From NCBI RefSeq assembly GCF_030272615.1, contig NC_081413.1, forward strand, positions 162,874,849 to 162,938,848: a DNA stretch of 64,000 nucleotides, given 5' to 3'. This DNA is from Cryptomeria japonica. Lineage: Eukaryota; Streptophyta; Pinopsida; Cupressales; Cupressaceae. The notes under the pieces are model-generated. The model was given only the letters and a program-made list of their open reading frames with translations. It was not told the DNA's origin and ran no database searches. The position numbers and the translations under genes are program-made. Numbering within the stretch: position 1 is the stretch's first letter; each line of letters opens with the position of its first letter. Shown here piece after piece: positions 1 through 11,986 of this stretch.

Positions 1-633
1 TAATGTATTTCAGCATTACTTCAGTCTTCAATATCTCCACACTCTGTTTCTTCACACAAACCTAATCTTCTTCTATGATCGCACATACAAATACCTCATC
101 AACCACACAAAACCCTTACAACTCCTAAAACCCTCGACATGATGTCCTTATAAAGAAATCTGATTTCATGTCGGTCCAATAGGATTACATTGGAAGTTCC
201 TAGGTTTAGTGCATTTGGACACATTTGGTAACATGACACAAAATCACCGCCAAAGTGTCAGTGGATGATAACTCATCACAAAAATAATACCGGTTGGTAA
301 CTCATCACAGAGTAATACTGGTTCATACATTTTCCTATTACAGGTTCACATATTTTACTGATTACCAGTTTGTTAAAATGAAGACTTGGAAAAATGATAA
401 CAACCGCTTTGTTTCTTTGTACCACTTTGGGATCCTCAAACCGCTTGGGTCTTCATACCGCTTGAGATCGGTAAACACTTTCTGCAAAACACCAATAGTC
501 TAAAGACTATAATACATGATACCGGTTTGGAACAAATACTGGTTGAGCATAACTCATACATACAAAAAGTCATCTCAAAGAAAGTGTGTGTCCATCAATG
601 ACAATCACAACATCATTATCAAAAATGTGAACA
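1..633 (-). repeat. A0 3' LTR (partial), Sirevirus-like element
   Basis: This is the downstream LTR of the minus-strand element A0, cut by the window edge. It matches 14091-14725 in the same orientation, at about 90% by eye. Read on the minus strand, the LTR starts TGTTCAC at 633, directly after a polypurine tract, where the other copies have TGTTGGC. About 520 bp of the LTR should lie left of the window. It contains the conserved CCTTATAAAG promoter block, here changed to CCTTATAAAGA near 148-158. Confidence 0.85.
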
Positions 634-845
634 ATCTTCCCCTTTGGCATTGATGGCAACACTTTGGAAAAATTTTGACATCTAAGTGTTGTATAATAAA
701 AATATGCCATAATCAAAATTACTTCACCTAAGTATATACATTATCCCTTTTTGCAGAAAATACTATGTATACTACTCTCTTACAAAGATAAACATGAAAG
801 CATGCATCAAAATTTTAAATATAGAATACTACTCCCTCTTTGCCA
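634..845 (-). promoter_or_regulatory. A0 multiple polypurine tracts
   Basis: On the minus strand there are two clear purine tracts: AAAGGGGAAGA touching the LTR (634-645) and AAAGAGGGAGT (about 831-842). A third at about 723-733 is degraded (CTTAGGTGAAG). The spacing matches the three tracts in A1. Spaced multiple polypurine tracts are a known hallmark of Sireviruses (Ty1/copia). They would prime plus-strand DNA synthesis. Confidence 0.65.
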
Positions 846-904
846 ACAATGACAAAGTACAGCTGAATAACCCCTATTTCCATTAGCATTAAAATAATAA
901 GTGT

Positions 905-3900
905 TTATGACAATAAAGAGTGAAACTTGTCAAAAACTAATTTAAAGTCTTGCATAAAGATCTTCATGGATACAAACCATGACTCAAGCAATGAGGTAGC
1001 AACCTCACTCTATTTGCATCTAGGATACCTATTCCTCCATGGCATCCAAGGTACTCATCTCTTGAGTGATTGAGATAGCATTTCTAAAGTATTTGCAGTC
1101 TTGGTAGTAGAACTAGTTGAAGTTCCTGCAAATGTCGGGTCCGGTTGCTAATCTCTAACTCTATTCTTGCAGCTTGGAGTTGAAATCAATGAACGGTTTG
1201 CCCATATGTGGTGAAGGAATCATAGGGCATCTTGAAGGTGCTTATGTATGCCTGTAAGTCAGATTGCAGTTTGTCTTTCTAAGCAAGCACATAATCACAT
1301 AATAGATGGGGTTGGCATATCTTACTTAGCAGCAGATTCCCCTCATCTAGAGCATTTCTTATGTCCTTCTGTGCTTTTTGTAGTTCGGACCGGAGCTCAT
1401 TTAACTTCTTCACCAAGGTAGTGTTCAGAGCCTTTTGATGCTTCTTTTGTGCACTATCTTTAGCAACATGTTCCAGGCATTGCACCTGGTACTCTACAAC
1501 TGTGCATAAGAGTTTTAGTTGAGATAGAGAGGAATCGGTACATGGGAGGTTGGTACTGGGAATCAAACTAGTAAGAGTTTCCTCCACAGTTTGAATAACA
1601 TCTTGCTCCTTCTTCCTCCTTAGCACTTCCAGTTGCTCTTGAGCAAGCTTAATTCTTTAGAGCAACTCCGATTCATTTGTGAATTGGAGGTCAATGGGAC
1701 TAGTGATGTCAACTAGTTTGGCTTGACCACAGGTTGCCTTTGGGGTCTCCACTTGTACGCTCTTTGTTTCTTCCTCCTTGTCCTTGGTTTTTTTCTTTTC
1801 TTCTTCTGCCTTCTTTTGCTCCTCTGCTTCTTTCTTTCTTTTCTCTTCTTCCTTCTTCCTTTCTTCTTCTTCCTGCTTCTCTTCTTCTTTCTTCTCCTCT
1901 TCCTTCTTCTTCTTCTCCTCTTCATGTTTCTTCTCCTCCTCTTCCTGCTTCGTCTTCTCCTCTTATTTTCTCTTCTCCTCTTCCTATTTCTTTTCTTCTT
2001 CCTTCTTCTTCTTCTCCTCTTCCTATTTCTTCTTCTCCTCTTCCTGTTTCCTCTTCTCCTCTTCTTTTCTCTTCTCCTCTTCTTGTTTCTTTTCTTCTTC
2101 CTTCTTCTTCTTCTCCTCTTCCTATTTCTTCTTCTCCTCTTCTTGCTTCCTCTTCTCCTCTTCCTTTTTCTTCTCCTCTTCTTTTTTCTTCTCCTCTTCC
2201 TCTTTGCTCATTTTCTCCTCTTGTTTCTTTTTCTCATTCTCCGCTTGCTCTCTGTCAACCTTTTCTTTGTCCTATTTCTCCTTGTCCACTTTCTCTTTAT
2301 CAGCTTTGTCCTTTGTTGTATCTGGGGTGACACTTTCACCATCCAAGGCATCAACATCAATAGGGTCTATTTGTTCAGTGACCTGTTCTCCTTCACTGTT
2401 ATACACTTCATCCAGTTTTCCAGTTTCCGGTTCTTGTTCAGCCTTCTTGTTGGCTTCGGACACTTGGTTGAACATCAAAGTGGCTTGGGCATGAGAGTGG
2501 GTGTCTTTTACCACTTCAGGGACTTTCCCTTCTATCAAAAAGAGTCTCCTTCTTCTCATAAAGAAGAGGCCTTTATATTTTTCCATAACTTCATAAAGTT
2601 CTAAATTAGATACATCAGGGAAATATTGTGCAAATATTTCCTCTCTTATTTCCTGTTCCTTTTCTATGGCAATGCGCCATTTATTGTCTAAAGAATTGTA
2701 TAAAGAATCTAGTGTCATAGATTTAATTTCTGATGGCGACCGATCATTAATACATAAATATTGAATGACTTCCTATTCTACTTCCTCCTCATTGTCATTC
2801 AAATCATTAAAATAATCTACTAAATCACTCAACCCTTTTCTCCTAATGTTCTTAATAGTTCTTTGACAATGTGTCAAAGGTTTGTAAGAGGAAATATCAA
2901 TATTTACCGGTGTTGATGATGCCAATTCATTGTTGGTTGTCTTTGTCTTCTTCCTCGTTTGCCTAGTCTTCTTAGGCTATTCTTTAGATTCTATATCCTC
3001 TGAGTTCGGTGTGTTGCCTTTTGTCTTCCGCTTCCTCTCAAATACCTTGGTGGGTGCAACTTTCATTTTCTTCTTTGCTGGTGATCGCTTGGTCACTTTA
3101 GGACTTGCTGAAGTAATCGATACCGATGCAGATGGCACTGCCTTTCCTTTCTTCACTAAGGGTTCTTCAACTAGTGTAACCCTTTCTAGATAGGTGTTAG
3201 TTCTCTTCTTCTTAGGATCAAGCAGTGAGGAAAGTAGGGTAGAAGCATACCCATCTAGCATGTCATACATCACCTCATATCCCATAGGCTCCACTTCTTC
3301 CTTTCAGGGCTCAACCGCCTCCATTATGCACTCATTAACACAGATGATAATGCAGATATCTTCTTCATACTTATTGACAATGTCACCAGATATTCTCACC
3401 CTTTGGCTCATCTTGCGTTTGAACTCTCAAAGTGTTTGTTCAGGACTTCAGGATAACTGGCTCCAACCACTTGACTTTCTCTGATTTTCTTGGTAACCGG
3501 TTGGTTAGTAGACCACTAAATATCACAGAATCCTGAGAAATAGCCTTGGAAGTAGAAGAACAATCCAACCAATAGTTGTCCAAATTTAAATTTCAAGGCA
3601 TTGTCCCAACTAATTGACTTTAGGTTCACAGGAAGTTGCCTTTGCATATAGGTGCATAAATCAAATGAGGCATCTTCCATGATCATCCTATAGGCAACAT
3701 TTACCGCTGCAGCAGAGACAGAGTTGATTTTGCTAGCATAGAATGTTTGGTAACCTATCACCATGCAGGCGTATTTGACCAAGTCATCCTTGATGGTATT
3801 GACTATCATTCCTCATTGGTCACCCACAAAACCAGTGAGCTTGGTCATTTCGGCCTTGATGACCTTCTTTAGGACTGGCACTTCTCCAACATTATAGAAA

Positions 3901-4283
3901 TAGGTGATGACATGAATCACTTCTGATGTGATGTCATGTGTCCACTCTAAATACATTTTGTCACCGTGCACTCTGCTTAGAATGATGCAAATGTGATCAT
4001 CTGTAAATTCTTCAAGGAAATAGATCGCATTGTGAAGCTTCTTCTTTTCCAAGATGTTGTATTCCTATTTGATCTTCTTGTCCTTCCTATAGAATAAGCT
4101 TAACTGAGAATGGATCACTAGGGATCCTAGGTCTTCAATTTTATAGTCAATATAATCTAAAATACCTTCCTCAACTATAACACTAGGGGGTATTTGGGAT
4201 AGTGCATTATATTTTGCCTTCTGTTGGATGAAATCTACTAATTCGATGGGTGCACTAGAACTAGAGTGCGATGTAGAAACCAT
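905..4283 (-). pseudogene. A0 ORF2, decayed copy of the ~1,100-codon second ORF
   Basis: This is the minus-strand homologue of A1 ORF2 (7307-10609). It starts at an ATG at 4283 (MVSTSHSSSS) and ends at a TAA at 907-905 that matches A1's terminal stop. Recognisable pieces in order are 4283-4065, 4052-3813, 3809-3516, 3294-2977, 2718-2272, a Lys/Glu-rich tract at about 2250-1713 and 1626-1279. Its span is not a multiple of three, so it carries indels as well as stops. The long pyrimidine tract read on the plus strand at 1723-2604 is the antisense of the Lys/Glu tract, not a gene. The protein's function is unknown; see A1 ORF2. Confidence 0.8.
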
Positions 4284-4476
4284 GACAAATAGAGAAACTC
4301 AAAAAATGCCTTCGCAAGTCAAAATTTAGGGCTTGCAAATTCTGCTTCGCCACACACTACTTTAGTTGCTAGATTACCGCTTTGAGTTCTACACTTGACC
4401 GATTGATATTATCTTCTTATTCTTCTTCAAGGTTTTGAAATCTCTCTGAATTGCAAGACAAATAGCCTTTTGTCAT

Positions 4477-5542
4477 TGTTGGCATTTTTGATGATTATGT
4501 TGTGATTGTCATTGATGGACACACACTTGCATTGAGATCACATTTATATGTATGAGTTATGCTCAATTGGCATTTGTTCCAACTGGTATGATGCATTATA
4601 GTTTTTAGACTATTGGTGTATTGCAGAAAGTGTTTACCAATCTGAAGTGGTATGTTGACCCCAAGTGGTTTGAGGATCTCAAGCGGTATGAAGGATCAAA
4701 GCGTCCCAATCTCCCTTTTTGTCAAATCGGTAATACTTTGTGATGAGTTACCAACTAGCATTTTGTGATGAGTTACCATCCACCGATTGTTTGACGGTAC
4801 CAACACTTTAACGGTGCTTTTTGTGTCATGTTATAGAATATGTCTAGATGCATTGAACCTAGGAAATTGTAATGTAATCCTATTGGACTGACATGAAATC
4901 AGATTCCTTTATAAGGACATCAGGTCTAGGGTTTTATGTTGTTGCTAGGGTTCAAGGTGGTTGATGAGTTAGAGATAGTGTGAATGTGTTGAAGACTAAA
5001 GTAATTCTGGAATGCATTAGGAATGAGCTATCAAGGATCTAACCAAGCAATTTGTGCTATTTGCTAGATCACTCACTTGTTGATTACTCACATCTTTGAC
5101 AAGTCTAAAGCCCTTAACCGAGTAGGCCCAAAAGACTTTTGTAAATCCTCTAACAAGGTGGTTCACATCTGTGGATCTAAAATCCTCTAGCAAGGTAGTC
5201 TTTAATTGGACTTATCTCCTAACAAAGATTGAGATTCCTAACATGATCTATTCTGGTAAAGAACATTGTATGACCTTAATCGGTCTAGTTCCTATCCTAC
5301 AGATAGTTACTTGTGAGTTCCATCTCACCGTAGTTTCTCCCATTTGGGTTTCCACATCAAAATCTCGTGTTATGGTGTTTGTGCTTCTGTGGGTGAATGC
5401 ATTATTTGCTATTTGGTTTATATGTGTGCTAACCAGTTTGTCTACTAAACTGTTTTTCTGGTTTACTGTTAGTCTACTAAAGTGTTTAAGTACAGTGATT
5501 TTTGGCATACTAATTCACCCCCCCCCCTCTTAGTATTCATCA
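4477..5542 (+). repeat. A1 5' LTR
   Basis: The LTR runs from TGTTGGCA at 4477 to TTCATCA at 5542, 1,066 bp. It is homologous to 10882-11986. Many differences between the two are C/T or G/A changes at CCGG sites, for example ACTGG here against ACCGG there. It carries a TATA-like TTTATAAGG, a poly-C run before the 3' end and the copia-type U5 block with a GGGTTTCCACAT core. Confidence 0.92.
4881..4916 (+). promoter_or_regulatory. A1 5' LTR core promoter (inverted CCAAT plus TATA)
   Basis: ATTGG (inverted CCAAT) near 4881-4885 is followed by TTTATAAGG at 4908-4916. The same pair occurs in the A1 3' LTR (TTTATAAGG at 11352-11360) and on the minus strand in the A0 LTR (14237-14247). Conservation across copies supports it as the element promoter. 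The start site itself cannot be read from sequence. Confidence 0.5.
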
Positions 5543-5543
5543 A

Positions 5544-5556
5544 TTGGTATCAGAGC
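5544..5556 (+). other. A1 primer-binding site (initiator Met-tRNA type)
   Basis: TTGGTATCAGAGC lies one base after the LTR's terminal CA. This is the standard primer site of plant Ty1/copia elements, complementary to the 3' end of initiator methionine tRNA. The site is intact. Confidence 0.92.
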
Positions 5557-5592
5557 CCACCTTTCTATAAGTCTAACCACTTGGAAAGAGAT

Positions 5593-6870
5593 ATGGGGGA
5601 CTATACTATGAGGGAACTTACTCATCGGCTCACTCAGTCTGAGCAAGCCTATGATGATCTTATGGTCAAATATAAGGCCTCTCAACCAAAAAGGAGAGAA
5701 CATGCTAAAAAGATGATGGACCTATCTGAAAATAGTTCTTCTAATGAAGCGAACATGGAAGCCCTAATTCAGGAAGTAGAAAAGTTGAATGACTCCAATT
5801 CCAAACTAAGAAAGGAGTTGGAAGGACTGACTATTCGAATGTGCCAAGAGCTTGGGAACTGGAGGAAAGCTGAAGATCTGGTAAAAGATAAAGATCATGA
5901 AATCTCCAAGTTGAAGCAAGAGATTAGTGCCCTAACTGCTCAACTCCATGCGAGCAAAGTGGAAAAGGAAGACATGCAAGGAGAACTGAACATGGCCATC
6001 TCTAAGAATGCAAACCTGATGGAAACAAATGTTGCTATTTCCAAAGAACTCTTCGAGTGAAAGGAAATACTTGCTAAGTTCAACAAGAGTACTGTTAAGC
6101 TAGAGAAAAAGCTTGAATCAATCAAACCTGTCAAGAATATTGATGGACTTGGTTACTCCAGTCATGAGAAAGGTGAGACCTCTAGTGCAAATGTTGAAGC
6201 ATCAAAGAGGCAACTGGCATTCAAAGGTAAAGGTAAGAAAAAGTTCAAACCTGTTTGCTTTAACTATCTTAAAGAAGGACATACTGCTAATGTATGTAGG
6301 AGTAAGGCTTATAATAAATTTCCTTATTTTCTAAATGATAAGCCTAGATCCTATAGATTCAATGGTAATTGTTATGCATGCAACAAGTTTGGGCATAGAG
6401 AATCTGAATGCAGGTCTATTATGAACAACTCTGGAAGATATCCTCAGAGGACTCAAGGAGTTGGTCTGGAACCTTTTGTGAACCGGAACCACAACTAGTT
6501 TAATGCCTTTAATCATTAGTCAAGAAGTGGTGGCTATCAAGCAGCAACCGGATGGAGAGAAAACTATTTGATCTATCATGGTCATGGTCACACAATTGCA
6601 AAATGCAGGAGAAAGAATGGTAACATGAATAATGGACCTTGGAGAGCACCTAGAATTGTCTAGTATCATTGCAACAAACCGGGTCACATTATGAGATTCT
6701 ACAGAACAAGAAAGAACATATCGGATGACATACTGGTCACTCCAGAAGGAAAGATTGATATTGACACTGTTCAAGCGGATATGAACAAAACCTGGAAGAA
6801 GAAACCAGGAGTGTTGCAAGAAGAACTGGTTTCTACACCTAGTGTGGAAATAACAGAACTGACAAACTAA
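5593..6870 (+). pseudogene. gag: A1 gag (426 codons, four in-frame stops)
   Basis: One reading frame runs from the ATG at 5593 (MGDYTMREL) to TAA at 6868-6870. The N-terminal half is a long coiled coil rich in Glu, Lys and Leu. The C-terminal half has zinc-knuckle motifs of nucleocapsid type. One is intact (CYACNKFGHRESEC, about 6367-6410). The first has Tyr for the second Cys (CFNYLKEGH) and two later ones have also lost a Cys. In-frame stops are TGA at 6058 and TAG at 6496, 6517 and 6661; no frameshift is needed. By family knowledge it would form the particle shell and bind RNA. It is followed by a non-coding leader and ORF2 instead of pol. Confidence 0.85.
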
Positions 6871-7306
6871 GCATCAGAAAAGCTTAGGGGGAGAAAACGG
6901 TGAAACACCCCTAGTTTTTACCAGTAAAAGACCTTAACCGATATGTGATACCTGTCATTTGGCAGAAGACCGAAAATAGTAATAGGCAAATTAGGGTTTA
7001 TGCCCTAATGGTGAAGCATTTATTATGGTAGGTGAGGAATATGTTTCAAAGGAATTTTCAAATCATTTCTCACTATCATTTTTCAAGCGAAGAAGTTTTT
7101 CAAGTGCAGAGCAAATAAAAAGTGACTTGTGTTGCGATTTAAAGAAATCTTGAAACCTTGAAGAATATTTAGAAGCAAATATCAAACGGTCAAGAGAAGA
7201 ACTCAAAGTGATGATTCAGCAACCGACGAAGTGTGAGGTTAAGTGGAATTTGCAAGCCCTAAATTCTTGATTTTTGAAAGGTGTTTCTTGAGTTTTCTAT
7301 TTTATC
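6871..7306 (+). other. A1 gag-ORF2 spacer
   Basis: These 436 bp lie between the end of gag and the ORF2 ATG. They begin with a short purine tract (CTTAGGGGGAG near 6890) that resembles the terminal polypurine tracts. The same spacer in A0 is where A1 inserted. No coding frame was seen. It may hold the ORF2 5' leader, and a normal Sirevirus would have protease and pol in this position. Confidence 0.55.
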
Positions 7307-10300
7307 ATGGCTTCCACATCTCATGATAGTTCTAGTGCAACTGTTGATTCTATGGATTTCATACAACAAAAGTTGAAATATAATGCGTTGTCTCAAGTAC
7401 TAGCTGGTGTTATAGTAGAAGAAGGGATTTCTGATTACATAGACTACAAAATCGAAGACCTAAGGTCTCTTGTGATCCATTCTCAGCTAGGTCTATTCTA
7501 TGGGAAGGATAAAAAGATCAAACCAGAGTATAGCATCTTGGAGAAGAAGAAACTTCATAATGCGGTTTACTTCCTAGAGGATTTCATAGATGACCACATT
7601 AGAATCATTCTAAGCAGAGTTCATGGTGACAAGATGTATCTTGAGAGAACACATGATATCACACCAGAAGTGATTCATGTTGTCACTGATTTCTACAATA
7701 CAGGGGAAGTACCAGCCCTAAGGAAGGTCAGCAAGACTGAAATGTCCAAGCTCACCAGTTCAGTGAGTGACTCACGTGGCATGACCGTCAACTCAATCAA
7801 GGATGATCTGGTCAATTATGTCTGCATGGTGATAGGTTCCCAGACGTTCTCTGCTAGCAAAATTAACTCTGTATCTGCTACAGCAGTAAATGTCGCTTAT
7901 AAGATGATCAAGGAGGATGCATCATTTGATCTCTGCACCTATATGCAAAGACAACTTATGTTGAATCTTAAGTCAATCAAACATGACAATGCACTGAGAT
8001 TCAAGTTTGGACAACTAATGGTAGGGTTATTCTTCTACTTCCAAGGTTATTTCCCAGGAGTTGGAGATATTCAGTGGTCTGCCGACCAACCGATTACCAG
8101 GCAGATCAAAGAGAGCCTGCAAGCAGTTGGAACCGATTACCCTAAAGTTCAGAACAAGTACTTTGATGAGTTCAGGCGCAAGATGAGCCAAAGGATAAGG
8201 ATATCCAATGACATTGTCAAGAAATATGAAGAGGATATCTACTTTATCATCAATGTGGATGAATGCAGAATGGTGGTCATTGAGCCCAGACAGGAAGAAG
8301 TGGAGCCTATGGGCTATGAGGTGATGTATGATATGCTGGACGAGTATGCTTCTACCCTAATTGCCTCACCCCTTGATCCTAAGGAAAAAAGAACCGACAC
8401 CTATTTGGAAAGAGTTGCATCAGTTATAAAACCCTCTAAAAAGAAAGGAAAGGTAGTGCCTTCAACATTGGCACTGGTTACTGCAACCAGTCCCAAAGTG
8501 ACCAAGCGGTCACTAGTTAAGAAGAAACCGGAAGCAGCACCTACAAAAGTCTTCAAGAGGAAGCGGAAGACAAAATGCAATACACCTAACTCAGAAGAAA
8601 CTATGTCAGAAGAACTGCCTAAGAAGAAGATTAGGCAAACAAAGAAAATGACAAAGAATGAACTAGCATCATCTACATCGGTAAATATTGACATTTCTTC
8701 TTACAAACCTTTGACACATTGTCAAAGAACTATAAATAACATTAAGAGAAAAGTGTTGAATGATTTAATTGATTGTTTTGATGATTTCATTAATGATGAA
8801 AAGGAAGCAGTTGAATAGGAAATCATTAAGTATTTGTGTGTTAATGACCGGTCGCCTTCAGAAATTAGATCTGAGACACCGGATTATTTGAACAATTCTT
8901 TAGAGAATAAATGGTGCATTTCCATAGAAAAGGAACAGGAAATGAGGGAGAAAATATTTGCTCAACATTTTCCTGATGTATCCAATTTAGAACCTTTTGA
9001 AGTTATGAATAAATACAAAGGCCTCTTCTTCATGAGAAGAAGAAGACTCCTATTATTGGAAGGAAAGGGTCAAGAAGTGATCAAGAATACACATACTCTT
9101 GCTCAAGAATCTCTTAAGATGCATCAAGTGGCTGAAGCCAACAAGAAGGCTAAGCAAGAACCGGCAATAAAAAAACTGGATGAAGTGTTTGATAATGAAG
9201 GAAACCTAGTTACTAAACCTACGGAAACTATTGATGTCGATTCTCTAGATATAGAGGATTTTGCTCAGGATACACCATCAGAAGTAACAAGACAGGAGAA
9301 GCAGGCAGAACAAGTAGATAAGAAGAAGAAAGTAGAGGAGGACAAAGAAGAGGAGAAGAGAAAGGAAGCGGAGAAGGAAAAGAAGAAGGATGAAGAGGAG
9401 AAAAGAAAAAAGGAAGAGGAAAAGAAGAAGGATGAAGAGGAGAAGACAAAGAAGGAAGAGGAAAAGAAGAAGGGTGAAGAGGAGAAGAGAAAAATGGAAG
9501 AGGAAAAGAAGAAGGATGAAGAGGAGAAGAGAAAGAATGAAGAAGAAAAGAAGCAGAAAGATGAAGAAAAGAAAAAGGAAGAGGAGAAGAAGCAACAGGA
9601 AGAGGAGTAGAAGAAAAAGGATGAAGAAGAAGAGAAGCAGAAGAAAGAAGAGAAAAGGAAAACATAAGAAGAGGAAAAGAAAAAGATAGAAGAGGAAAAG
9701 TTAAGAGCTACAGAGAAAGAAGAAGCGGCAAAAAGCACTTAGATGGAGACTCCAAAGGCAACTGGTAGTCAAGCCAAACTGGCTGACCTCACCAGTCCTA
9801 TAGATCTCCAGTCTACAAACAAAATGGAGCTACTACAGAGCATTAAAGTTGCTCAAGAACACCTTGAAGCGATAAGGTGGAAGAAGGAGCAAGATGTGAT
9901 CCAAGCTACGATGGACACTCTTACCGATTTGTTACCTGGCACAAACCTCCCCAATACTGATTCATCACTGGCCCAATTGAAGTTCCTATGCACCATAGTG
10001 GATGATCAAGTGCAGAGCCTAGAAAAGGTAGTAGAAGAAAATGCCAAGAAAGAGCATCAAAAGGCTCTCAACATTTCCCTAGTGAAGAAGCTAAATGAGC
10101 TCTAGTCTGAATTGCAAAAAGCTCAAAAAGATATAAGGAATTCTCTGGATGAGGGGAATCTACTATTGAGTAAGATTTGCCAACCCCATCTCTTTTGTGA
10201 TGATGTGCTTGTACAGAAGCAAAAGCTACAATCTGACTTGTAGTTATACATAAGCACCTTCAAGCCACCTTATGTCTCTTTTACAAGTTATGGGCAAACC

Positions 10301-10609
10301 GTTCACTGGTTTCATATTCAGTCTACCAAAATAGAGTTGGAAATCAGCAACCAGACTCGAGATTTGTAGGAACTACAACTGGTTCTACTCCCACGCCTGC
10401 AAATACTTTAGAAATGTTATCTCAATCTGGATGCCTTAACGGTGACTCAAGAGATGAGCACAATAGACGCCATGGAAGAACAAGTCTCCCAGATGCAGAT
10501 AGAGAAAGAAGTGGCTACCTCCCTACTTAAGTCCTGGTCCTTATCTATGAAACAATTTTTGTAGGACTTCAAATCAGTTTTTGACAAGTTTTACTCTTTA
10601 CTGTCATAA
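7307..10609 (+). pseudogene. A1 ORF2: ~1,100-codon protein of unknown function
   Basis: The frame starts at the ATG at 7307 (MASTSHDSSS) and ends at TAA at 10607-10609, exactly 1,101 codons. In-frame stops are TAG at 8816, 9608, 9740, 10103, 10241, 10367, 10409 and 10562, and TAA at 9665; no frameshift occurs. Residues 1-330 form a globular, alpha-helix-like domain shared with B-family ORF2 (conserved blocks around LSRVHG, an RGM-type turn, KINSVSA and RFKFGQLMVGLFFY). Residues 380-450 are basic and Lys-rich. About residues 670-810 are an extreme Lys/Glu repeat, and the C-terminus is coiled coil. No RT, integrase, protease or RNase H motif was seen. It may belong to the broad plant-mobile-domain or putative-plant-transposon-protein class, but this is not established. 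Confidence 0.75.
9378..9560 (+). repeat. 42-bp coding minisatellite (Lys/Glu repeat)
   Basis: Four in-frame units of 14 codons follow the pattern KKKDEEEKRKKEEE with small changes (T, G, M or N at variable positions). They lie within ORF2 and are flanked by looser Lys/Glu repeats. The A0 copy (about 1713-2250, minus) has a much longer tract of the same type, so copy number varies between elements. Confidence 0.8.
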
Positions 10610-10675
10610 ACACTTATTCTTTTAATACTAATGAAATAGGGTTTGGTCTGCAATATTATTTTTGTCATTGTTGGC

Positions 10676-10880
10676 AAAGGGGGAGAAGTATAAATTTTGA
10701 ATGTTTTGATGTATACTTTCATGTTATTTCGGTTAAGAAGTAGTATACATTGTATTTTCTGCAAAAGGGATAGTGTATATGCTTAGGGGGGGTAATTTTG
10801 ATTATGGCATATTTTTTTGTTGTAAAACGCTTAGATGTCAAAATTTTCCTAAGTGTTGCCATCAATGCCAAAGGGGGAGA
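10676..10880 (+). promoter_or_regulatory. A1 multiple polypurine tracts
   Basis: Three purine tracts sit before the 3' LTR: AAAGGGGGAGA (10676-10686), AGGGGGGG (10785-10792) and AAAGGGGGAGA (10870-10880, abutting the LTR). This arrangement is the Sirevirus hallmark and argues that A1 derives from that Ty1/copia lineage although it has no pol. Confidence 0.8.
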
Positions 10881-10881
10881 T

Positions 10882-11986
10882 TGTTGGCATTTTTGATGAT
10901 TATGTTCTGATTGTCATTGATGGACACACACTTGTATTGAGATCACTTTTATATGTATGAGTTATGCTCAACCGGCATTTGTTCCAACCGGTATGATGCA
11001 TTATAGTCTTTAGACTATCAGTGTATTACAGAAAGTGTTTACCGATTTGAAGCAGTATGTTGAACCCAAGCGATTTGAGGATCTCAAGCGGTACAAAGGA
11101 TCAAAGTGGAAGAATGACATATTTCCTAGTCTTCATTTTTGTCAAACTAGCAACTAGTATTTTGTATGAACTGGTAATACTCTGTGATGAGTTACCAACC
11201 GACATTTTATGATGAGTTACCATCCATCGATTGTTTGATGGTGCCGATACTTTAATGGTACCTTTTGTGTCATGTTATAGAATATGTCTAGATGCATTGA
11301 ACTTAGGAAATTATAATGTAATCCTATTGGACTAACTTGAAATCAAATTCCTTTATAAGGACATCATGTCTAGGATTTTATGTTGTTGCTAGGGTTCAAG
11401 GTGGTTGATGAGTTAGAGATAGTGTGAATGTGTTGAAGACTAAAGTAATGCTGGAATGCTTTAGGAATGAGCTATCAAGGATCTAACCAAGCAATCTCTA
11501 CTATTTGCTAGATCACTCACTTGTTGATTACTCACATCTTTGACAAGTTTGAAGCCCTTTACCGGGTAGGCCCAAAAACCTTTTCTAAATCCTCTAACAA
11601 GGTGGTTCACATCTGTGGATCTAAAATCCTCTAGCAAGGTAGTCTTTAATTGGACTTATCTCCTAATAGAGATTGAGATTCCTAATAGGATCTATTCTGG
11701 TAAAGAACATTGTATGACCTTAACCGGTCCGGTTCCTATTCTACAGATAGTTACTTGTGAGTTCCATCTCATCGTGGTTTTTCCAATTTGGGTTTCCACA
11801 TCAAAATCTCTTGTGTTATGGTGTTTGTGCTTCTATGGGTGAATGCATTATTTTCTATTTGGTTTGCATGTGTGCTAACCGATTTGTTTGCTAAACTGTT
11901 TCACCGATTTACTGTTAGTCTAGTAAAGTGTTTAAGTACAGTGATTTTCAGCATACTAATTCAACCCCCCCTCTTAGTATTCATCA
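10882..11986 (+). repeat. A1 3' LTR
   Basis: The LTR runs from TGTTGGCA at 10882 to TTCATCA at 11986, 1,105 bp. It pairs with 4477-5542. The extra ~40 bp against the 5' copy includes a segment near 11140-11180 that the 5' copy lacks. It keeps more unmutated CCGG sites than the 5' LTR. Confidence 0.92.

Larger units (their letters stand above)
4477..11986 (+). mobile_element. A1: complete non-autonomous Sirevirus-like LTR retrotransposon
   Basis: The element is 7,510 bp with LTRs 4477-5542 and 10882-11986, both TG...CA, a Met-tRNA type primer site, gag, ORF2 and three polypurine tracts. Its flanks are GTCAT on the left and ATCAC on the right. Read on the A0 strand these are ATGAC and GTGAT, each one transition from GTGAC, which is what A1 itself has at the equivalent place (about 7121-7125). 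So a 5-bp target duplication existed and each copy has since changed once. It sits in opposite orientation inside its own relative A0. No pol genes are present. Confidence 0.88.

Noticed and set aside
1723-2604. Long plus-strand ORFs rich in Leu, Phe and Ser
   Set aside because: They are the antisense of the Lys/Glu-rich coding tract of A0 ORF2; purine-only DNA leaves all complementary frames open.
5544-5556. tRNA-like match
   Set aside because: Only the 3' terminal part is matched, immediately after an LTR; it is a primer-binding site, not a tRNA gene.
9228-9738. Minus-strand Ser/Phe/Leu ORFs
   Set aside because: Antisense shadow of the A1 ORF2 Lys/Glu repeat.
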